Of a stretch of 64,000 bases of DNA, positions 10,997 through 19,804 are shown piece by piece. The position numbers and the translations under genes are program-made. Location: the NCBI GenBank assembly GCA_001898335.1, contig MKTS01000001.1, positions 124,001 through 188,000 of the forward strand, given 5' to 3'. The notes beneath the pieces are model-generated. The model saw only the letters and a program-made list of their open reading frames with translations, was not told the origin of the DNA and ran no database searches. The stretch is from Mucilaginibacter sp. 44-25 (GTDB lineage: Bacteria; Bacteroidota; Bacteroidia; Sphingobacteriales; Sphingobacteriaceae). Within the stretch, counting starts at the first letter, position 1. The number at the start of each line of letters is the position of its first letter.

Positions 10997-12184
10997 TTAT
11001 TTGGTGCCTGTACTGTGCGGAGTATGGATAAATTTTTTGTTTGCGCCCTTTAATTTAAACAACAATGCAAACATGGTAAAGAATATCAGCGGGATACGCA
11101 TGACAGCCCCAAGCAGTTTGCTGTTAAAGAACGACGAAGGTATTGCAACTAATATACCAATATAACAGCAAACAGTGGCACCAAGCCATAATTGCCAACC
11201 GGGCCCTATACCAGGTAGCAAAATTGATACAAACAACATAAAGGGCATAAGGCCCAGCATGAGTATGCGGGGAAGTATGGCAGTTTGATATATTTCGTTG
11301 AAGTAGTCGAAATTTCCATGCACAAACAGTTCTTTAAAACCGGTTAACCCATAAGTTTTAAGCAGGTTAAACTGCGCTGATAACCAACGCCTGCGCTGCT
11401 TTTTAAAAACTTCGGGGTTACTTACCTTTTCGTCAAATACATACGCCTTATCGGCATAGTTCACATGGATCTTTTGGCGGGTAAGTACCAGGCCCATTTC
11501 CTTATCAAAGCCTCCAACAGCATCAATCTGGGCCATGGTTTCTTTAAACAGCTTGTATTCCAACACCATGCCTGAGCCAATAATAGCAGCAGATAGTTTA
11601 AAAACCTGCTGCGCCTTACGGAAAATATGATTGTTGATCTCTTCGCTGATCGCGTCAAGTATGGCTACCGGTGTTTCGGTGTTTTTAGCCACGCGGTGGC
11701 CCTGTACCACGCGGTTACCATCATGCAGGTAGTTGTTTATCTGGTGCAGGTAATCGGGCGCGGCTATGTTATCTATATCAAATACTACGGCGGCATCGAA
11801 ATCCTCATGTGTAGCTGCGATGGCGGCATGTAACGCTTTTGATTTTGTACTGCTTTCGAATACTACCTCAACCACCTGCAAAGGCATCGCTTTTAGCTTT
11901 ACAATAGTTTCGGGCTGCATGGAGTCGGCAATAACGCACACATGAAATTTGTCTTTCGGATAATCGATCTTTAAAGCCTCCGCGGCCGAGTGCAGGATGA
12001 TCTCATCCTCTTTATACGCACAGATGTAAATAACAAATTTGCTGTAGCTGGTAGCAGCAGGGGGGACACGTAGTTTAATTAACTTACCCAATACCGAAAA
12101 AACGAACAGGTAAAGGCTGTATATACCCAGGTATATAAATATCAGCGTGAAGATGATGGATAGAATAAGCGTAATAACAGCCAT
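10997..12184 (-). CDS. Membrane-bound family 2 glycosyltransferase
   Basis: A 395-residue GT2. It has an N-terminal membrane helix (residues about 5-30), a GT-A catalytic domain and a C-terminal helix pair or triplet (about 300-375). The catalytic acidic motif is VVFDIDN (near 135), and KKQRRRWLSAQ (near 265) matches the Q-x-x-R-W motif of processive or cellulose-synthase-type enzymes. This arrangement places it in the inner membrane, transferring sugar from a nucleotide donor to a lipid-linked or growing glycan. It is the only glycosyltransferase in the operon apart from the initiating sugar-phosphate transferase. It starts 3 nt after the flippase stop, so the two are translationally linked. 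Confidence 0.88.
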   Translation of the reverse strand: MAVITLILSIIFTLIFIYLGIYSLYLFVFSVLGKLIKLRVPPAATSYSKFVIYICAYKEDEIILHSAAEALKIDYPKDKFHVCVIADSMQPETIVKLKAMPLQVVEVVFESSTKSKALHAAIAATHEDFDAAVVFDIDNIAAPDYLHQINNYLHDGNRVVQGHRVAKNTETPVAILDAISEEINNHIFRKAQQVFKLSAAIIGSGMVLEYKLFKETMAQIDAVGGFDKEMGLVLTRQKIHVNYADKAYVFDEKVSNPEVFKKQRRRWLSAQFNLLKTYGLTGFKELFVHGNFDYFNEIYQTAILPRILMLGLMPFMLFVSILLPGIGPGWQLWLGATVCCYIGILVAIPSSFFNSKLLGAVMRIPLIFFTMFALLFKLKGANKKFIHTPHSTGTK

Positions 12185-12187
12185 AAT

Positions 12188-13531
12188 TTATACCTCGTGT
12201 TTTTCGGTGTTCGATTTATCAAGCAGGTGATTCACCACGGTTTTAATTTCTTGCCACCCCAGGCTAAAAATATCTCTGATAGTAAATTTAAGATGTTTTT
12301 TTAAAGCGATATAGCCAAATATCACTCCTGAAAAGAATGTGAAAAGCGAAGCAATTGCAACAGCATAAAGGCTATGGAAAAGCCATATACCTATAAAATC
12401 ACCGGCTACGTTTACCACCAGCATAATAATTACCTTAAGCATGTTAAGGTGAGGCTTATTAATGATATCCAGCGTTATGCCAAAAAAACGATCTATCGGC
12501 ATCAGCATTACATAACACATAAATAGCCTGAAGATATTTACCGCTTCTGTTTCGTGGTACTGTTTGCCAAACAACAGCCCAATAACAAACTGGGCAAGTA
12601 AAAAAGCTACTACAGCAATGGGGATTAGCACTACCGTAAGCATACCTGCATATCGCTTCATTATCCTGGCTACGTTTTCTTCATCGCCTTTGTGTACAGC
12701 TGCAGAGAGTTCGGGCAGGGCGGTGGCCACACCCGCGCGCATCGGGATCTCAAAAACTTCCATTAAACGCTGTGGGATGTAATAAACTGCCAGCAGGGCC
12801 GGGTTAAACATCAGCTTAATGATAAAGGTGTCCGAACTGCGCAGCAAATAGGAACTGATGGATGTACCCACGCTGTATTTACCAAAATGAGCAAGTTTTG
12901 ACACCATTCCTTTACTCCGGAACCTGATGGTCTTTAATTTTGACCACCCATTAAAAATGGTAAACAGCGAAGTGATAGCGCTGCCGGCAAAATAGGCATA
13001 TACGGCTGTTTGGAAATTGATATGATGAGCAAATATCAGGGCGAGTATAAATATCAGAAACAAGCCCTGGTTAATAAGCTGGAGCATGAGCATGCGGCCA
13101 AATTTTTCTTCGGCCTGTAGTATGTAAGAGGCTATGGCACCAGGGAGCGTGGTAAAATAAATAATGCCGAACCATTGTATGGTAATTTCAACATCGGGTG
13201 TTTTACTGCGATGAACGAAGTAAATAATAGTATCAATACCAACAAATACAAGCGTTTGTATAATGCCCACATACCATGCGGATCCTGCTACTTCGGCGGC
13301 TGTTTTTTTATTAGTACCGGCGTAAAACTTAATAAGAGAGGTCTGTACGAAACCATTTCTGAAAGTATCGGCAAGTAAGATGCTAATTAACAGGAAAATA
13401 TAATTACCAAATTCTGCCGCCGACAGGTTATGCGCCATTAACGATAGCACCAGCATGCCAATAACGGGCATCGCGGCGTTGGTAGCCAGCGATATCGTAT
13501 GCTTGTTAATCAGCTTGTTTAAAATGGGCAT
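12188..13531 (-). CDS. Wzx-like polysaccharide flippase
   Basis: A 447-residue, strongly hydrophobic protein with about 12-14 predicted membrane helices. It has the MATE/MVF-superfamily layout of O-antigen and exopolysaccharide flippases (LNKLINKHTISLATNAAMPVIGMLVLSLMA at the N-terminus split over helix 1, LLRSSDTFIIKLMF in the middle). It would move undecaprenyl-linked repeat units across the inner membrane. Its position between the acyltransferase and GT2 genes, with 14-nt and 3-nt gaps, fits a Wzx/Wzy pathway. No catalytic motif is expected for this family. Confidence 0.85.
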   Translation of the reverse strand: MPILNKLINKHTISLATNAAMPVIGMLVLSLMAHNLSAAEFGNYIFLLISILLADTFRNGFVQTSLIKFYAGTNKKTAAEVAGSAWYVGIIQTLVFVGIDTIIYFVHRSKTPDVEITIQWFGIIYFTTLPGAIASYILQAEEKFGRMLMLQLINQGLFLIFILALIFAHHINFQTAVYAYFAGSAITSLFTIFNGWSKLKTIRFRSKGMVSKLAHFGKYSVGTSISSYLLRSSDTFIIKLMFNPALLAVYYIPQRLMEVFEIPMRAGVATALPELSAAVHKGDEENVARIMKRYAGMLTVVLIPIAVVAFLLAQFVIGLLFGKQYHETEAVNIFRLFMCYVMLMPIDRFFGITLDIINKPHLNMLKVIIMLVVNVAGDFIGIWLFHSLYAVAIASLFTFFSGVIFGYIALKKHLKFTIRDIFSLGWQEIKTVVNHLLDKSNTEKHEV

Positions 13532-13545
13532 TTATATGTATACGT

Positions 13546-14160
13546 TTAAACTCTGTCCCAGTTACCTGTTTCAAAATTATATTTTTTTATTACCCTGGCC
13601 GGGTTACCCAACGCCACGCAGTATTCGGGGATATCTTTTGTAACTACGCTGCCGGCACCTATAACCGAGTGCTTACCAATAGTAACACCGGCTGTTATTA
13701 CACAATTTGACCCTATCCATACATCATCGCAAACGGTAATTTGTTTGGTAATTACCTTTTGCAGGCGTATAGGGGTGTGGATGTCTTCAAAGCCATGGTT
13801 AAGGCCCGAAAGTGTTATATTTTGCGCTAAGGTAACATAATTGCCCAATGTAACCGGTCCTATAAGCGTATTACGTAAACCTATGCCGGTGTGGTGGCCT
13901 ATAATAATATCGCCTACACCGTTGTTGATCACCGAAAAGCTTTCAACGGCGCTATGTTCGCCTAATGAGAACTTATTAAACGGAAATACGTCAAGCCGGG
14001 CGCTGAAACTTACCGTTGAATGCCTGCCCCTGTGATGGTAAAAAGGTGTTACAAACCAGCGTACCCACAAACGAGGGGTAGCACGCCCGGGCGTAACGAT
14101 CATCCAGTGAACGAGTTTTTTTAAACGAGGGTTTGATTTTACAATAGATAGTAACGACAT
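13546..14160 (-). CDS. Left-handed beta-helix acyltransferase (WbbJ/maltose-acetyltransferase type)
   Basis: A 204-residue protein taken from the ATG at 14158-14160 (MSLLSIVKSNPRL), 10 nt after the upstream stop; a longer reading would overlap that gene by 65 nt and adds an unlikely leader. The C-terminal two thirds are hexapeptide repeats (IGHHTGIGLRNTLIGPVTLG, DVWIGSNCVITAGVTIG, SVIGAGSVVTKDIPEY). They end in the usual NPARVIKKY. The His in LNHGFED sits where the catalytic His of this family is found. It should O- or N-acetylate a sugar of the repeat unit with acetyl-CoA in the cytoplasm. Confidence 0.85.
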   Translation of the reverse strand: MSLLSIVKSNPRLKKLVHWMIVTPGRATPRLWVRWFVTPFYHHRGRHSTVSFSARLDVFPFNKFSLGEHSAVESFSVINNGVGDIIIGHHTGIGLRNTLIGPVTLGNYVTLAQNITLSGLNHGFEDIHTPIRLQKVITKQITVCDDVWIGSNCVITAGVTIGKHSVIGAGSVVTKDIPEYCVALGNPARVIKKYNFETGNWDRV

Positions 14161-14170
14161 ACTGTTTGTA

Positions 14171-15685
14171 TTAACCTGCGTTTGCCGGGATAATTGATTG
14201 CGTGCTGCTATTTTTTTCCCTCTCCTGTTTATCAAGCCTTAAGGTTACATTTAATAACGCGCAAGCAAGATAAAATAAAATATTTGACGGATACTGCACC
14301 AGGGCCTGTTGTGGATAATTACCAATATTAAACACAAATATAATGAGCACCATGGCCAAACAATACATTTTGAGTTCGGGGTCCTGTATTAAAAAATAGT
14401 TGTTGATACCCGTTTTAAGGATAACAAACATCAGCGTGCAAAAAAGGATAAGCCCCACATAACCCATCTCAACGGCTACCCTTACATAGCCACTATCCGG
14501 CGGGAATTTAGCCAGGAAGGAGTTGGGCGCGAAACGCCTTCCCCATATACCAACAGAGCCCAAACCACCCCCAATTGGGTGCGCGAGGATGTAAGGTTTT
14601 ATACGTCGCTGGTTTTCGGCCCTAACGTTAAAGGACGCGTCATCCGAAGGGCGAAAAGCCGTTTGGAAACGTTTAATGAATTGGTTTGATGTAGGCATAA
14701 ATATCAGCCCGGCCAACACCAGTCCGGCGGCACCAACTGTGATGAGTACCTTTTTGTTATAATTCATTACCGCGAGCAAAGCCAGTGCAGCGGGCGGTAA
14801 CACAAACGCGCCTCTGGTACCTGAATATAGCATCACTAAAAAGAAAAACATTATAGCTAAACCAAGCAATACTTTTTTGTAAGTTTTAATTTTAGTGAAT
14901 ATGAGGCACAGGCACAGTAAGGCGGCCACTACCATATTATAGGCAAAAGTAACCGGATCGGGATATATGGCCACCTTGCGGAGGTGCCCGTTAATGTAAA
15001 GGAAGCTCAAACGTACCGGATCCTGGTAATACCAGGTCTTTTCCATAGGCAGCAAGCCAAAGTTTTCCTGCTGAAAGCCTGAAATAGCTGATAATAAGGC
15101 TAATAATAACCAAAGCTTAAATAAAAATTTTATAGTTGCCCGGGTACGTATCTGGTAAACAAAAATAAAGTACATGAGCATGATAAAAGCTACAGTACGT
15201 ACAGTATATACCCATGCTAATATAGAAGGCGAGGCGGGATTAATGGCTTCAAAAAAATTGTATGCCAGCCATACCAGTATCCAGTAACTGATAGGGGTTT
15301 TAAAGTAGCTCCAATCCTTATCGAACTTAAATTTAAGCAGGAAGCCAAAAATAAGCAGATACGTCATTACATCCAGTATAATGCCGGTTGGTGTTGCAGG
15401 AGGCAGCGGTTCTGACAGGTAGTTGAGAAAGAATGATAAAAACATGAACACAGCTATCCCAAAAATAGGGTAGGCTATGATAGCTAATACTAACGGGATG
15501 CCTATGGCAATAGCCAGTATAGCACCTGCTGCAATAAAACCGCCAAATGCAATAGCCATAGCAATAATTATGGCTATGGGCAAAAAAAGCAATATTAAGT
15601 TGAGTGTGGAGAGTTTTCCAATAATTAGCTTTCTGTAAAAGCCGCTGATAACTTTGCTTATTTGTACCTGCCTATTCAACATCAT
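14171..15685 (-). CDS. O-antigen ligase / Wzy-type polymerase
   Basis: A 504-residue integral membrane protein with about 10-12 helices and a large periplasmic loop between residues about 330 and 400. The Wzy_C signatures are present: YSGTRGAFVLPPAA at the start of the loop region and HPIGGGLGSVG within it. In the family, Arg and His residues of this loop are essential for glycan transfer. In this operon it is the only candidate polymerase, so a Wzy role is more likely than lipid A ligation; the two are not separable by sequence. It starts 6 nt downstream of the 48-residue membrane-protein gene. Confidence 0.82.
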   Translation of the reverse strand: MMLNRQVQISKVISGFYRKLIIGKLSTLNLILLFLPIAIIIAMAIAFGGFIAAGAILAIAIGIPLVLAIIAYPIFGIAVFMFLSFFLNYLSEPLPPATPTGIILDVMTYLLIFGFLLKFKFDKDWSYFKTPISYWILVWLAYNFFEAINPASPSILAWVYTVRTVAFIMLMYFIFVYQIRTRATIKFLFKLWLLLALLSAISGFQQENFGLLPMEKTWYYQDPVRLSFLYINGHLRKVAIYPDPVTFAYNMVVAALLCLCLIFTKIKTYKKVLLGLAIMFFFLVMLYSGTRGAFVLPPAALALLAVMNYNKKVLITVGAAGLVLAGLIFMPTSNQFIKRFQTAFRPSDDASFNVRAENQRRIKPYILAHPIGGGLGSVGIWGRRFAPNSFLAKFPPDSGYVRVAVEMGYVGLILFCTLMFVILKTGINNYFLIQDPELKMYCLAMVLIIFVFNIGNYPQQALVQYPSNILFYLACALLNVTLRLDKQEREKNSSTQSIIPANAG

Positions 15686-15691
15686 TGCGCT

Positions 15692-15838
15692 TTACAAGAA
15701 CAGAATTTTAACCGCCCAAACAAACACCCCAATAAAAGCCAAAACAATGGCCGCTTTGCGTGTGCGTTGCTGTAATGGCGTAAGGTGTGCAAAATCATCG
15801 CTGCCACTTTCAGCAATATGTTGAGGTTTTATTGGCAT
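15692..15838 (-). CDS. Small single-helix membrane protein in the polysaccharide operon
   Basis: A 48-residue reading frame fills the gap between the Wzc-like and Wzy genes. The ATG is at 15836-15838 and the TAA at 15692-15694. The first 30 residues are polar (MPIKPQHIAESGSDDFAHL, then a basic LQQRTRKA). The rest is one hydrophobic helix (AIVLAFIGVFVWAVKILFL) that reaches the C-terminus. Spacing is operon-like: 33 nt after the upstream stop and 6 nt before the next start. It is not a family I recognise; it may be an accessory subunit of the export complex. Confidence 0.6.
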   Translation of the reverse strand: MPIKPQHIAESGSDDFAHLTPLQQRTRKAAIVLAFIGVFVWAVKILFL

Positions 15839-15871
15839 ATATAATAACAGGTTGTAACAAATATAGCCTTA

Positions 15872-18022
15872 TTAAAACTTCTCGGCAGCCGGATCGGTCT
15901 TGTTTAAAACCCACCCTGCAAATTTGTTATTTAAGTTGCGTAAATAATCAATATTATCTTTTTGCGATTTGGTTATGCCCTTGTTGGTCTCAAATATGGC
16001 GATCACTTTGTTCGCGAACAATATCCATTCCTTTGATTTGTTAAGTGTTGAAAGCGGGGGCGTTTCAATAATGATCATATCATACTTCATTTTCAGCTCG
16101 TTAAAGCGCGACCGGATGTAGTTTTCGTCGCTTAGTTCAAGCAGGGTAACATCACCACCATGGTTACCTATTACGTTGGTAGTGTTGTTTAAAGAAGCAT
16201 AATTATCAGGGTTGTTCTTAAAATAATCTTCGAGATATGTTTTGGGTTGTGCTACTTCCGTAATGGTGGGGTGGTCAAAGTTCCCGTCAATCAATAACAC
16301 TTTTTTGTTGATCATGGCATAGGAGTAAGCCAAGCTTATCCCTACAACAGATTTACCCTCATGGTTAACTAAGCTCGTAATAGCCAGTATCTTTTCTCCG
16401 CGCAATTCCTGGTCAATCTCAAATCGTAATGATCTTGTGAGCTCCTTAAATAAACGCATCTTGTCCCGGTTTTCTACGTCCCATAGTTTACGCAGGTCTA
16501 ACGAACCCTCCACCAGGTTTAAGTGGCTAAGCAGGGGTAGGTGGGTACGTTTGACCAGGTCATTAGGCTCTTTAATGGTATCATCAAAAAACCAGCCTAT
16601 AAACAGTACAACTACGCATATTACAAAAGCTAATACGCCGGCTACAACTGTTAGCAGCATCTTTTTAGATGGTTCTGCTGTTTCAGGCATAGCAGGCTCA
16701 ACCTGGCGCAGCTTAATAGAGAACGTCGACTGCAGGTTGGTTTGGTTGTATTTATTTAAAACATCCAGGTATTCCTTGCTGGCTATGTCAATATCATAGT
16801 TATAAGTTTTTACCCGTGCGTCAAAGGGTACCAGGCTTTTGAATTTGGCGTTTAATTCGTCAAGACTGCGGTTAATGGCACGTATGCTGTTCTGGGCCAT
16901 GTCGCGGTTAACTTCCAGGCCAATCTTTTGCCTTACCAATTCGTCTTTACCGGTCAATGGGCTGCTGATATATTTATCAGAGGTTTGGTTGATCTGTGTA
17001 GTGAGCCTGTTTGACAGCGAATCAAGCGCTACTTTTAATTTTGGGTCGAATCCGCTACGTACATAGCGGTCATTCAGGATGTGTAACTGATCCTGGGTGT
17101 TGGTAATGGCCTGGTTGTATTTGGCAACAGCCGATTCCAGGTAACCGCGTTCTTTTGGGGTGAATTTATTATTTAAGCCGCGTATTGCACCGGTGTAAGA
17201 GGCTACATCTTTTTCTGCCTGTTGTTTGCGGTCATTAAACACCATGATCTGGTCGAAAATCGATTTCGATTGTTCGTCCAGGTTCAGAATGCCGTTCTGG
17301 ATCTTGTAATTCTGCAACTCAGCCGTTTTGGTATTTAATATCTTGCGTTTTTCGTCAAGTAACTTTGCCAGATAGTTCACCGCGTCTGTTTCGTTTTTAT
17401 GAACGGTATTGGTGTAATAATCAATAAATTCAGTGCAAAGCGTGTTCACCACAAAAGCTGAAAGTTGGGGGTTTTCAGACTCGTAGCCTACGGTTATAAA
17501 ATCGCTGTCCTCGTCTCTGATAACATACAGATTTTTACTGAGAGAACGGTCATCATAACCCATAGAACGAAGTAAGCCATTAAGGCCATTTTCATCTTTG
17601 TTGTAGTAAGAAAGGGGCTCTTTTTTACTTAACTTTTCCTTAAAAACCATAATGGCATGCTTTCGGGCCGCCTCATTCATGGTTTGATATAACTTGCTTT
17701 CGGGCTTAAAGGGGTAACCGCTGGTAAGATCATGCAACATCAACTGGTACGAAACCTGGTTAAGCAGCGTTTTCAGCTTCATGATCTCTATGAGATTACT
17801 GAACTCATGCGCTATAGACTGCTCCCTGGAAGAACGGGTGGGGTCGGTATCCAGCAACTGGCGTGATTGGTCAACAATACCCGTAGCGATCTGTGAACTT
17901 GAAATATATTTATCCGGCAGGTTCTTAACAGCAAAAAAGGCTACAACAATGGTAACCAATGGTATTACGATGAGCAGCAGGCGGCGTTTCCACAGCAATT
18001 TAAAAAAGTTACCTAACTCCAT
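15872..18022 (-). CDS. Wzc-like chain-length determinant / BY-kinase, degenerate
   Basis: A 716-residue polysaccharide co-polymerase. Two membrane helices (about 15-35 and 458-480) bracket a long coiled-coil periplasmic domain (Wzz plus GNVR-like, ending QVEPAMPETAEPSKKM). The cytoplasmic C-terminal half is the BY-kinase ATPase fold. Walker A reads VNHEGKSVV, Walker A' LLIDGNFDHP (Asn where the second Asp is usual) and Walker B MIIIETPP (Glu for Asp). The terminal tyrosine cluster is missing: the tail is GWVLNKTDPAAEKF. It probably controls chain length and export, with doubtful tyrosine-kinase activity. Its start overlaps the TolC-like stop by one base. Confidence 0.85.
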   Translation of the reverse strand: MELGNFFKLLWKRRLLLIVIPLVTIVVAFFAVKNLPDKYISSSQIATGIVDQSRQLLDTDPTRSSREQSIAHEFSNLIEIMKLKTLLNQVSYQLMLHDLTSGYPFKPESKLYQTMNEAARKHAIMVFKEKLSKKEPLSYYNKDENGLNGLLRSMGYDDRSLSKNLYVIRDEDSDFITVGYESENPQLSAFVVNTLCTEFIDYYTNTVHKNETDAVNYLAKLLDEKRKILNTKTAELQNYKIQNGILNLDEQSKSIFDQIMVFNDRKQQAEKDVASYTGAIRGLNNKFTPKERGYLESAVAKYNQAITNTQDQLHILNDRYVRSGFDPKLKVALDSLSNRLTTQINQTSDKYISSPLTGKDELVRQKIGLEVNRDMAQNSIRAINRSLDELNAKFKSLVPFDARVKTYNYDIDIASKEYLDVLNKYNQTNLQSTFSIKLRQVEPAMPETAEPSKKMLLTVVAGVLAFVICVVVLFIGWFFDDTIKEPNDLVKRTHLPLLSHLNLVEGSLDLRKLWDVENRDKMRLFKELTRSLRFEIDQELRGEKILAITSLVNHEGKSVVGISLAYSYAMINKKVLLIDGNFDHPTITEVAQPKTYLEDYFKNNPDNYASLNNTTNVIGNHGGDVTLLELSDENYIRSRFNELKMKYDMIIIETPPLSTLNKSKEWILFANKVIAIFETNKGITKSQKDNIDYLRNLNNKFAGWVLNKTDPAAEKF

Positions 18023-18705
18023 TATTTAATATCTTCTAATTTAACGCCCAGGTATTCTTCCAAATTTGCCTTAGCGGTTAATACATTAAGTTCTGTTACC
18101 ACCTTAAACGAGTTTTGGTTGTATAAGCTTGTTAAGGCCTCGTTGTAATCATGAAAAGATGTTTCACCTTTCTGGAAGGTGTATTTTAACTGTTTTACCG
18201 CTATTTCACCATCAGTAACCGCTCTTGACCGGTTACGAAGATCGGCTTGGGCCTCAAGGTAAGCATAGTACAGGCGTTTTACAACGGCTTCAATATTCAG
18301 GTTGTATTGTTGTTGCTGATACATGGCAATATTTACATTTTCCCTCGCCGCCCTGGTAGCGAAGGGTTTAGCCAAAAATGTACCTAAGTTGATAGATATG
18401 CTTAACTGGTAGCCGTTAAATATGGTAGGGTTTACCAGGTTAAGGGCGTTTCGGGGGCTATAAATATATGAAGCTGTAAAAGCGTCCAGCCATGCTATTT
18501 TTGATTGATTTAAGGTAGCTTTTGCCGCATTGATAGCGGCTTGCCTTGCTTTTACTTCGGGATAGTTCTTCTTAGCCGTAGCGATAAGCTTATCCAGATA
18601 CGCGTAATTAACATCGTTTAGAAATGATTCCTGCTGAGCGCTTACCCTTGTTGCTGATAGTGATATGATCAGGAGTATACTTAGTAGAGTAAATTTTGCT
18701 TTCAT
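18022..18705 (-). CDS. Half-length TolC-like outer membrane efflux protein
   Basis: A 227-residue protein with a signal peptide (ending TRVSAQQ). It then has a single TolC/OEP repeat: long helix (KLIATAKKNYPEVKARQAAI), beta hairpin (ASYIYSP...GYQLSISINLGTF) and a second long helix pair (EAVVKRLYYAYLEAQADL, LTAKANLEEYLGVKLEDIK). Ordinary TolC proteins contain two such repeats in about 430-480 residues. Here only one is present and the reading frame is clean on both sides. It sits where Wza, the usual outer-membrane exporter, is found in related operons; no Wza is in the window. A homomer of more subunits, or a periplasmic adaptor, are both possible. Confidence 0.75.
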   Translation of the reverse strand: MKAKFTLLSILLIISLSATRVSAQQESFLNDVNYAYLDKLIATAKKNYPEVKARQAAINAAKATLNQSKIAWLDAFTASYIYSPRNALNLVNPTIFNGYQLSISINLGTFLAKPFATRAARENVNIAMYQQQQYNLNIEAVVKRLYYAYLEAQADLRNRSRAVTDGEIAVKQLKYTFQKGETSFHDYNEALTSLYNQNSFKVVTELNVLTAKANLEEYLGVKLEDIK

Positions 18706-18709
18706 AAAT

Positions 18710-19804
18710 TTATACTTTCTCTTTCTGGAACAAGGCGGGCACGGTACCGATTATAATCTTCAGATCGAGCCACAATGAATATTTCTGTGCGTAAAAATTA
18801 TCCAGTTTTTTGCGTTCACGCTCACTCATATCTTCTTTTCCGCGTTTACTTATCTGCCACAAGCCGGTTAAGCCTGCAGGCCCTAAAAAACGCATAGACC
18901 ATTCATTAGACGTCAGCATTTCGGCTTCGTAAACCGGCAGTGGCCTGTTACCCACAACAGACATATCGCCCCTTAAAATGTTAAACAGTTGCGGAAGCTC
19001 GTCAAGGCTGCTGCTGCGTAAAAAGCTGCCCAGTTTGGTAATGCGAGGGTCGTTCTTAAACTTAACAAATGCCGCCTTGTTTGCACCTTCTTCTTCGGCA
19101 GCGTACTGGTTATGCTCCTCGGCCATTTTAGCCAGCAGCTGGTCGGCATCGGTGCGCATGCTACGGAATTTGTAAAAATCAAATACTTTGTAACCGGTGC
19201 CCACACGCTTACTTTTATAAAACACAGGGCCCTTTGAATCCAGCTTGATCAATATGGCTACAATGAGCATAATGGGCATAAGGCAAATAAGCATGGTACA
19301 TGAAATAAACAAATCAAGCGCGCGCTTGCCCCATGGCATTCTGTAGGTAGTATCAACCTCTTTTGAAAGTTCAAGCAGGCGGGGTTTGATCAATTTAAAC
19401 CGCACCAGGAAATTGAGCCGTTCCCTAAGGTCTGATGTAGCGAAAGGGTAAGTATAAAAGTCATGCAGTTTCATACGCATAGCCTTTAGTACTTGCTCTT
19501 TATTCTTTTGGGTTGATAACATCACGATGATCAAACCGTTCATCAGCATATTTTTTCTAAGGCGCTCTACCAATGCAAAGCACTCTTCATCTTTATCTAC
19601 CTCTACCAGGATAATATCAGGCACGGTAATAATAGATTGTTCGCCCAAAAAAGTTTCCAGCTCCTGTACGGTATCATTAAAGGTGATGCTAAAGGAGTTG
19701 CTTAGGTCCGCGGCAATCAGGTCTTTTAATTCCGTGCCCGCATACGCCACCCTTACCTGCCCATTTGAACTCTGGTTCCAATCAGTTGCTGTGCTCGGCG
19801 TCAT
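18710..19804 (-). CDS. Pseudo-receiver fused to initiating sugar-phosphate transferase
   Basis: A 364-residue protein. Residues about 165-364 are a bacterial sugar transferase (WcaJ/PglC-type). It has a membrane helix (LFISCTMLICLMPIMLIVA), then GPVFYKSKRVG, FDFYKFRSMR, SSLDELPQLFNILRGDMSVVGNRP and GLTGLWQISKRG, the catalytic and substrate loops of the family. It transfers a sugar-1-phosphate to undecaprenyl phosphate, the first step of the repeat unit. Residues 1-125 look like a receiver domain (IILVEV, IVMLST, YPFATSDL). The phospho-acceptor Asp is replaced (PDIILVEVDKDE) and the conserved Lys of KPF is Tyr, so it should not be phosphorylated. It overlaps the response-regulator gene by 23 nt. 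Confidence 0.88.
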   Translation of the reverse strand: MTPSTATDWNQSSNGQVRVAYAGTELKDLIAADLSNSFSITFNDTVQELETFLGEQSIITVPDIILVEVDKDEECFALVERLRKNMLMNGLIIVMLSTQKNKEQVLKAMRMKLHDFYTYPFATSDLRERLNFLVRFKLIKPRLLELSKEVDTTYRMPWGKRALDLFISCTMLICLMPIMLIVAILIKLDSKGPVFYKSKRVGTGYKVFDFYKFRSMRTDADQLLAKMAEEHNQYAAEEEGANKAAFVKFKNDPRITKLGSFLRSSSLDELPQLFNILRGDMSVVGNRPLPVYEAEMLTSNEWSMRFLGPAGLTGLWQISKRGKEDMSERERKKLDNFYAQKYSLWLDLKIIIGTVPALFQKEKV

